This document shows positions 1 through 4,034 of a DNA stretch of 6,345 bases, piece after piece. The notes beneath the pieces are model-generated. The model made no database searches. It saw only the letters and a list, made by a program, of their open reading frames with translations, and was not told where the DNA came from. The position numbers and the translations under genes were made by a program. The first letter of the stretch is position 1; every line of letters begins with the position of its first letter. This DNA is from an uncultured Oscillospiraceae bacterium (GTDB taxonomy: Bacteria > Bacillota > Clostridia > Oscillospirales > Oscillospiraceae): NCBI GenBank assembly GCA_900758315.1, contig CAAERF010000207.1, positions 1 through 6,345 on the forward strand. The letters are read 5' to 3'.

Positions 1-2
1 CT

Positions 3-686
3 GCCCTGAAGGAACTGGAGCGGCATGGTTATCTCACCAGACAGCGCCTCCGCTATGATAACGGGCAGTTGGGAGACATTGAATATACGATCCATGAGCA
101 GCCTGTAAGTACCGAAAACACAGGGCTTTCACCTAAACGGGAAAATCCAAGACAGGTAAAACCTGAACAGGCAAAACCTAAACAGGCGGAACCTGAACAG
201 GAAAATCCGGCACAATTAAATACTAATCCATTAAAAACAAAAAAATCAAAAAAAGATAAATCAATAACTTATCCATCAATCTATCCAGCAGAGCCGGAAG
301 CGGCAAGCCGCACGGATGGGATGGATCGGATAGAGCTGATAGAAGCCTATCGTGAAATCATCAAAGAAAATATCGAATATGACTTACTGGTCTTACGGTA
401 TGGCAGGGAACGTCTGGACGAAGCCCTTGAACTTATGCTTGAAGTGATTTTGTCTAAACGCCCTTACATTCGCATTGCCGGAGATGATTTTCCGAGGGAG
501 ATCGTCAAGAGCCGGTTCCTGAAGATCAATTCCGGTCACTTAGAGTATGTCTTTGACTGTATCGACAAGAACACGACGAAGGTTGGAAACATCAAAGCCT
601 ACCTGTTGGCGGCGCTGTATAATGCCCCGGCTACAATGGACAGCTATTACCGTGCCGAGGTCAATCACGACCTGTACGGCTGTTAG
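3..686 (+). CDS. Replication initiator protein with C-terminal DUF6017 domain, 5' truncated by window edge
   Basis: The frame is open from the first bases of the window, so the true start lies upstream; a TTG at 69 has no ribosome binding site and is internal. The visible 227 residues begin with the end of a winged-helix domain (recognition helix ending HGYLTRQR, then a wing with DNGQLGDIEYTIHE). A hydrophilic linker rich in Pro, Gln, Lys and Asn follows (about fragment residues 36-100, including five pentapeptide repeats and a lysine-rich KTKKSKKDKS stretch). The C-terminal domain (from about nt 315) carries IELIEAYREIIKENIEYD and ends NIKAYLLAALYNAP...YYRAEVNHDLYG, which I recognise as DUF6017. 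This family is annotated as replication initiator protein A or HTH replication protein in Clostridia conjugative elements, where it probably binds the element's origin for autonomous or rolling-circle copying. The role is known by family only; no origin is visible here. The winged-helix plus DUF6017 layout makes the family call secure. Confidence 0.85.
   Translation, partial: ALKELERHGYLTRQRLRYDNGQLGDIEYTIHEQPVSTENTGLSPKRENPRQVKPEQAKPKQAEPEQENPAQLNTNPLKTKKSKKDKSITYPSIYPAEPEAASRTDGMDRIELIEAYREIIKENIEYDLLVLRYGRERLDEALELMLEVILSKRPYIRIAGDDFPREIVKSRFLKINSGHLEYVFDCIDKNTTKVGNIKAYLLAALYNAPATMDSYYRAEVNHDLYGC
141..215 (+). repeat. Five tandem 15-bp units encoding a Pro-Gln pentapeptide repeat
   Basis: Five consecutive in-frame 15-nt units encode ENPRQ, then VKPEQ, then AKPKQ, then AEPEQ, then ENPAQ (pattern x-[N/K/E]-P-x-Q). 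The three middle units are most alike at the nucleotide level (each ends cct-rAA-cag in effect), which suggests expansion by slippage. The array lies in the flexible linker between the winged-helix and DUF6017 domains, so unit number is probably free to vary between related elements. Confidence 0.85.
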
Positions 687-707
687 ACACCTTTGGGTGT
701 CTTTTTT
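685..707 (+). terminator. Short intrinsic terminator overlapping the initiator stop codon
   Basis: AGACACC (685-691) and GGTGTCT (696-702) form a perfect 7-bp stem with a TTTG loop, followed directly by a run of T to 707. The left arm overlaps the TAG stop (684-686) of the initiator gene. The stem is short and only moderately GC-rich, so termination may be partial. No clear promoter is seen between it and the downstream operon, which favours read-through or attenuation over a full stop. Confidence 0.6.
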
Positions 708-721
708 CATTTCATCACAGG

Positions 722-728
722 AAGGAGG
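722..728 (+). promoter_or_regulatory. Strong ribosome binding site serving the upstream ORF rather than the TOPRIM start
   Basis: AAGGAGG lies 9 nt before the ATG at 738, an ideal spacing, but 35 nt before the ATG at 764 that begins the TOPRIM protein. Nothing resembling a Shine-Dalgarno sequence lies immediately before 764. Translation of the TOPRIM gene therefore probably depends on ribosomes loaded here. Confidence 0.65.
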
Positions 729-737
729 CAAAGCACA

Positions 738-776
738 ATGAAAAGAAACACTGTGCCGGTACTATGCCCGGCGTAA
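738..776 (+). CDS. Putative 12-codon upstream ORF coupled to the TOPRIM gene
   Basis: ATG at 738 follows the strong AAGGAGG site and reads MKRNTVPVLCPA before TAA at 774-776. The stop lies 13 nt past the first base of the ATG at 764 in another frame, so the two reading frames overlap. The arrangement fits a leader peptide whose translation delivers ribosomes to the TOPRIM start by termination-reinitiation. The peptide has no recognisable domain. Alternatively, one missing base between 738 and 764, whether real or from assembly, would fuse this segment in frame to the TOPRIM protein and add about nine residues at its N-terminus. Confidence 0.4.
   Translation: MKRNTVPVLCPA
755..772 (+). promoter_or_regulatory. 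Hairpin with the TOPRIM start codon in its loop
   Basis: GCCGG (755-759) and CCGGC (768-772) can form a five-pair all-GC stem, with an 8-nt loop (TACTATGC) that contains the ATG at 764-766. Ribosomes reading the upstream ORF would pass through and melt it. This is a sequence-level prediction; the stem is short and may be modest in strength. Confidence 0.35.
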
Positions 777-1744
777 CCAAAGAACAGATTCAGGCAGCGC
801 GGGAAGCTGACTTGTTTACTTACCTGCAATTCCATGAACCCGGCGTGCTGAAACGGGATGGACCTAATTTCCGGCATAAGGAGCATGACAGTCTGGTATA
901 TGTGACCGGGAAAAGGTACTGGTACTGGAACAGCCGTGGACGGAGTATCAATGCGCTGGACTACCTGATCCAGATTCGGGGATATGGTCTTGTGGATGCG
1001 GTTCATGCTCTGGTAGGTGGAGAAATCCGGCAGGAACCGGCCTACCGAAGTACGGCAGAAATACAGGTATCAAAGGAGCCGGAAAAGAAAGCATTCTCTC
1101 TCCCCTGGGCCAGACGTTGCGCGACCGCTGCGGTCTCCTATTTGCAGAAACGGGGGATCAGCTCAGAAGTCATTCGCCAGTGTTTACAAGCCGGGATTTT
1201 TTACGAAGCCCGGTATCATGGAGAACCGGTTTGTGTGTTTGTAGGGAAAGATGATTCCGGGAAAGCGAAGTTCGCCTGTATGCGCAGTATCGGCGGCAAT
1301 CTCAAAAAGGATGTCTATGGCAGCGACAAAGGATATAACTTTTGTTATCCCCCGCAAAGTCCGGGCAGCCGGCATGTGGCAGTTTTTGAAGCTCCTATTG
1401 ATGCGCTTTCCCATGCAACACTTCAAGAGTTGGAGGGATGGAAATGGAATGGTTATCGCTTGTCTTTGGGAGGTACTTCCCATGTGGCGCTGACTTCTTT
1501 CCTGGAACGCCACCCGGAGATCCGGCGTGTTACCCTTTATATGGACCGCGACCTTGCCGGATTTGTCAATGCTCGGAAAATCAAGACCATGCTCCACGAG
1601 GATAAACGTTTCCGTCATATCCGGGTAAGTGTCAACCCTCCCCGGATGGGAAAAGATTACAATGAGAAATTGCTGCAGGTTCGGGAACAACTGCAAACCA
1701 GCCAGCACCAACGCCGCCCAAAAGAGGCGGCTGTTTCAATTTAG
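764..1744 (+). CDS. DUF3991 and TOPRIM domain protein (DnaG-like, zinc cysteines absent)
   Basis: The 326-residue protein starts MPGVTKEQIQAAREADLFTY, the usual N-terminus of this ICE family, which supports ATG 764 despite its lack of a local ribosome binding site. Residues about 38-85 follow the hydrophobic pattern of a DnaG CHC2 zinc-ribbon domain (YWYWNSRGRSINALDYL, then VDAVHAL) but without the zinc-binding cysteines. DUF3991 covers about 120-180 (SYLQKRGISSEVIRQ onward). A TOPRIM fold follows: VAVFEAPIDALSH supplies Glu209, LYMDRDLAG supplies Asp261 and Asp263, and GKDYNE (296-301) follows. The acidic metal-binding triad of TOPRIM enzymes is therefore intact. The family is thought to act in primer synthesis or nucleic-acid end processing during element replication or transfer; the exact reaction is not established. 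The last codons overlap a GC hairpin, and the next gene begins 13 nt after the stop. Confidence 0.85.
   Translation: MPGVTKEQIQAAREADLFTYLQFHEPGVLKRDGPNFRHKEHDSLVYVTGKRYWYWNSRGRSINALDYLIQIRGYGLVDAVHALVGGEIRQEPAYRSTAEIQVSKEPEKKAFSLPWARRCATAAVSYLQKRGISSEVIRQCLQAGIFYEARYHGEPVCVFVGKDDSGKAKFACMRSIGGNLKKDVYGSDKGYNFCYPPQSPGSRHVAVFEAPIDALSHATLQELEGWKWNGYRLSLGGTSHVALTSFLERHPEIRRVTLYMDRDLAGFVNARKIKTMLHEDKRFRHIRVSVNPPRMGKDYNEKLLQVREQLQTSQHQRRPKEAAVSI
1713..1731 (+). terminator. GC hairpin at the 3' end of the TOPRIM gene, weak terminator or processing element
   Basis: GCCGCC (1713-1718) and GGCGGC (1726-1731) form a 6-bp all-GC stem with a CAAAAGA loop inside the last codons. The following tract (TGTTTCAATTT) is T-rich but interrupted. 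With the next ribosome binding site only about 12 nt further on, full termination is unlikely; transcript stabilisation or partial attenuation is as plausible. Confidence 0.35.
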
Positions 1745-1757
1745 GGAGGATTTCAAC

Positions 1758-1982
1758 ATGAATGGATCTCAACAGATCTGCTTTACAGACAGTGCCGGAA
1801 AAGCGCTGTTTTCCATTCCTGACAATGGTTTACTTTGTCTGTTCTATGGAAACGGGGACAGACACTTTGCTGTTTGCCATCGTCTGGATGATACCCATGC
1901 AGAAATTGACGGGGTAAATTATTCGCTGCCGGACTTTGCCAAAAGGATGAAACACAACCAGATCAGCTTTGCCCCGGCATAA
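1758..1982 (+). CDS. Small ICE protein of unknown function (74 residues)
   Basis: ATG 1758 follows GGGAGGA (about 1744-1750) at good spacing. The open frame extends upstream to 1629, but that part overlaps the TOPRIM gene and lacks a ribosome binding site. The product is 74 residues with no signal peptide or membrane segment. It shows alternating hydrophobic and polar segments (GKALFSIPDNG, LLCLFYGNGDRHFAVCHRLDD, HAEIDGVNYSLPDFAKRM) that suggest a small mostly beta fold with a C-terminal helix. I do not recognise a named domain. Small proteins of this kind commonly sit between the TOPRIM and HTH genes in related elements, by my recollection. It lies 13 nt after the TOPRIM stop and 32 nt before the HTH gene, so it is probably co-transcribed. 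Confidence 0.7.
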   Translation: MNGSQQICFTDSAGKALFSIPDNGLLCLFYGNGDRHFAVCHRLDDTHAEIDGVNYSLPDFAKRMKHNQISFAPA

Positions 1983-2014
1983 GGCTGGAAAACAAATAAC
2001 AGGAGGATTTGAAA

Positions 2015-2296
2015 ATGAAAAAAATTGAAAATACCGCTTTGCAGATGATTGCCGAGGCTTCCCGGTGTCCAGACTACAGCCCCGATATGGTTAAATCGCT
2101 GATGAAAAAGCTGGACATGAACGAAAAGGGCTTTGCGCTTTTGATGAATGTTGCCCCATCCACAGTGCGTCTTTGGACCAGCGGAGCTGCACAGCCCTGC
2201 GGCACAGCAAAACGCCTCATGCAGATTTATGAAACCGGTCCGGAGATTGTCGGCAAGATTGCCGGCGGTCCGCTACCGGCAGATGGGAGGGATTGA
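2015..2296 (+). CDS. HTH transcriptional regulator of the XRE / MqsA-antitoxin-like type
   Basis: The 93-residue product starts at ATG 2015, 8 nt after AGGAGG (2001-2006); an in-frame TTG at 2009 is too close to that site. Residues about 22-72 fit a lambda-repressor-like helix-turn-helix: SPDMVKSLMKKLDMNEKGFALLMNV, then the recognition helix APSTVRLWTSG and the trailing AQPCGTAKRLMQIY. The W-x-S-G turn followed by a proline and an RLMQIY helix is the pattern seen in MqsA, HigA and related antitoxin DNA-binding domains. The short tail (GPEIVGKIAGGPLPADGRD) has no zinc-binding cysteine pairs, so the N-terminal zinc domain of MqsA is absent. No adjacent gene looks like a toxin, so autoregulation of the operon is more likely than a toxin-antitoxin pair. 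The stop lies 3 nt before the next start, indicating close translational coupling. Confidence 0.75.
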   Translation: MKKIENTALQMIAEASRCPDYSPDMVKSLMKKLDMNEKGFALLMNVAPSTVRLWTSGAAQPCGTAKRLMQIYETGPEIVGKIAGGPLPADGRD

Positions 2297-2299
2297 TGA

Positions 2300-3070
2300 A
2301 TGACGGAGACAGATAGCCAGCCGATTGCGGAAAATGAGCAGGTCAAAGAGCTGCTTGCTCTCCTAAAAGACAACAATACACCGGGATATGAAGAATTTGC
2401 CAAGCTAATCGAGCATGTGACCGGGATGGAGCAGCGTCTTTTGGAGGCAACCGAGGAATTAAAGGCAGTGCGTCAGGAAATGCAGGGATTACAGAACCAT
2501 TCTCTGAAAGATGCTCTCCAAAAGAGCTATACAGCTATGGAGGCGAATATTTCCGTTATGCGTCACCGTCTTTCCGAACTCAAAGGCCAGATCATAAACG
2601 GGTGCAGGAATATCCTTGCCGATTTCAGGGAACGCGGTACTGTCGCTTTGAATGGGATCACACAGTTTTTACATGTCAGACCGGTGTTGGAGTCCATTCA
2701 AAGTGCAGCAGAAAAAAGTATGCAGGCCAGCAACAGGGCTGTTGCCAGAATTGATGCTTTCAGTACGGAATACCACGAAATGGGGCGGCATTTCAAAAAT
2801 ATGGGCCGTACCCTTCAAGGAAAACCTGCGGAGACAGACGCAAAAGAAAATGGGAAGATTGCCAGAGTGTTCAAAGGTGCTTTCAAAGTGGAGGGCGCCC
2901 TTATATCCTCCATTAACCGTAATGCGGAGTGGGCACTTAATACCCTTGCCCGGTTGGAACAGACTACGGAAAGGCGCCCTTCTGTTTTGGAAGCAATGCG
3001 GGAACAGGTAGCAAAAACGGAACCGGCAAAAAAGCAGCCGGCACCTTCCCATGATAAGGAAAGCCGGTAA
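2300..3070 (+). CDS. DUF6674 family protein, coiled coil
   Basis: ATG 2300 follows GGGAGG (2285-2290) by 9 nt; a competing ATG at 2296 yields only six codons. The 256-residue product begins with a short acidic tail, then NEQVKELLALLKDNNTPGYEEF (about 12-33), then GMEQRLLEATEELKAVRQEM and a second heptad-like stretch to about residue 98, which suggests coiled coils. The middle (RNILADFRERGTVALNGITQF, then RPVLESIQSAAEKSMQASNRAVARID) and the YHEMGRHFKNMGRTLQGK segment (about 154-175) match my recollection of DUF6674, a family confined mostly to Clostridia mobile elements. There are no membrane segments or catalytic signature. The C-terminus is a charged, proline- and lysine-rich tail. Function is unknown; a structural or scaffolding role is inference from the helical content. 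It overlaps no neighbour and the next gene starts 31 nt later. Confidence 0.75.
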   Translation: MTETDSQPIAENEQVKELLALLKDNNTPGYEEFAKLIEHVTGMEQRLLEATEELKAVRQEMQGLQNHSLKDALQKSYTAMEANISVMRHRLSELKGQIINGCRNILADFRERGTVALNGITQFLHVRPVLESIQSAAEKSMQASNRAVARIDAFSTEYHEMGRHFKNMGRTLQGKPAETDAKENGKIARVFKGAFKVEGALISSINRNAEWALNTLARLEQTTERRPSVLEAMREQVAKTEPAKKQPAPSHDKESR

Positions 3071-3086
3071 TTGTCAGGTTCACATG

Positions 3087-3094
3087 AAAGGAGG
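3087..3094 (+). promoter_or_regulatory. Ribosome binding site that selects a TTG start at 3102
   Basis: AAAGGAGG ends 7 nt before TTG 3102. The in-frame triplet just before that TTG (3099-3101) is TGA, and the next in-frame ATG lies more than 35 codons further on, so TTG is the supported start. Confidence 0.7.
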
Positions 3095-3101
3095 AATTTG
3101 A

Positions 3102-4004
3102 TTGAATCAGGAACCACTACCGCAGATTCATTTGATCCGTGATACAGACTTATCCGTCTTTGCGTATGAGCTCCATATTTTTGCCGGAGATTTTCTTAGG
3201 GAATGCGAATTTAATATGCGTTCTCTGGTGACAAATACCGGGGCTGATTCCATTGCTATCATGGGGAAAAATCACATGTGGCTTTCCGACACCTTGTTTG
3301 CTTATTGTTCTACGGCGGACCTTCATCAAATGATCTCAACAACGGAGTTCATCGGAGCGAGGGCTTTCCTGTTTCATACGGATCGCAGCGAGGGCGGTCA
3401 CTTGTACGGGGATGTCCTGATGATGGATTTAGACACGCTACGGCAGGATATAAAAAGAAATATCCTCTATCCTTGCGGCGTCAATATCGAACGCAAAGAT
3501 GGTTCAGCGGCCACGGTCAGCCTGAAAGAATGGACTGAAATGGAGCTTTACGAAAAAGATGCTCTGAAAAGCTGGGGATTTTCTTATGCCACGAATCAAG
3601 TTACGGAATGGCAGTACCACTATTCCACGATGTTCAGACAGTGGATGGATCAGGCATTTCGTTATATGCCCCAGGATTTAGAAGAACGCCTGAATATGCA
3701 ATATATGGAGGCAGCCCAGAACCCGGATATGGATAAGTACCGCATACCACAGGGAACGGCAAAACAGATGCTTCTTTATGACGAAGCCCCTGTGTATCGG
3801 CTTCTTCCAGCCGGTTCGGAGAAAATTGCGCCCATCGCAGCAGTCTCTACGGGCTTGTGGTATGAAAATTACCGGGAGTTTGCCATTGCACCGGAGGATT
3901 TAGGCGCTTTGGACAAACTGATCCGCAGGGAAACCGACCGGCTCACAGGAAACCTCCCACAACTTCACAAAGACGAAGAACGCCGCCCTGCCCCGGAACG
4001 ATAA
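3102..4004 (+). CDS. ICE accessory protein of unknown function (300 residues)
   Basis: Translation should begin at TTG 3102 behind a near-perfect ribosome binding site. The 300-residue product is soluble-looking, without signal peptide or membrane helix. The N-terminal part (RDTDLSVFAYELHIFAGDFL, then GADSIAIMGKNHMWLSDTLFAY, then ARAFLFHTDRSEGGHLYGDVLMMDLDTL) looks like a mixed alpha-beta domain to about residue 150. A helical middle with many aromatic and Met residues follows (TEWQYHYSTMFRQWMDQAFRYM). The C-terminal module (PVYRLLPAGSEKIAPIAAV, then STGLWYENYREFAIAPEDL, to about residue 285) resembles a short conserved motif of several proteins in these elements, a resemblance from memory only. 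The tail is charged and disordered. I do not recognise a named family. The gene sits between the DUF6674 and LPD1 genes with 31 and 30 nt gaps, so it is probably made together with them. Confidence 0.75.
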   Translation: MNQEPLPQIHLIRDTDLSVFAYELHIFAGDFLRECEFNMRSLVTNTGADSIAIMGKNHMWLSDTLFAYCSTADLHQMISTTEFIGARAFLFHTDRSEGGHLYGDVLMMDLDTLRQDIKRNILYPCGVNIERKDGSAATVSLKEWTEMELYEKDALKSWGFSYATNQVTEWQYHYSTMFRQWMDQAFRYMPQDLEERLNMQYMEAAQNPDMDKYRIPQGTAKQMLLYDEAPVYRLLPAGSEKIAPIAAVSTGLWYENYREFAIAPEDLGALDKLIRRETDRLTGNLPQLHKDEERRPAPER

Positions 4005-4020
4005 GAATTTTACACTGACT

Positions 4021-4029
4021 GGAGGTGAT
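4021..4029 (+). promoter_or_regulatory. Ribosome binding site that selects a TTG start at 4035
   Basis: GGAGGTGAT is a 9-base match to the anti-Shine-Dalgarno sequence, 5 nt before TTG 4035. An in-frame TGA at 4029-4031 excludes earlier starts. The ATG at 4028 in another frame gives only seven codons. Confidence 0.75.
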
Positions 4030-4034
4030 GAAGA

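Noticed and set aside
69..686. TTG at 69 as the start of the initiator gene
   Set aside because: The frame is open upstream to the window edge, encodes winged-helix sequence before 69, and no ribosome binding site precedes 69.
1184..1711. 175-codon open frame on the - strand
   Set aside because: It lies fully opposite the TOPRIM gene, has no ribosome binding site or recognisable domain, and its composition mirrors the sense gene.
1629..1757. N-terminal extension of the 74-residue protein
   Set aside because: The frame is open but overlaps the TOPRIM gene; the ribosome binding site at about 1744-1750 clearly marks ATG 1758.
2261..2280. GCCGG/CCGGC inverted repeat near the end of the HTH gene
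   Set aside because: It has only five pairs with a 10-nt loop and no T run, and lies within coding sequence, so it is not a supportable terminator.
2652..3011. 119-codon + strand frame overlapping the DUF6674 gene
   Set aside because: It overlaps a well-supported gene in another frame, lacks a ribosome binding site and shows no domain-like sequence.
3024..3068. Several CCGGC/GCCGG pairs in the DUF6674 C-terminal tail
   Set aside because: Short GC stems inside a repetitive Lys/Pro-coding tail without a T tract; most likely chance.
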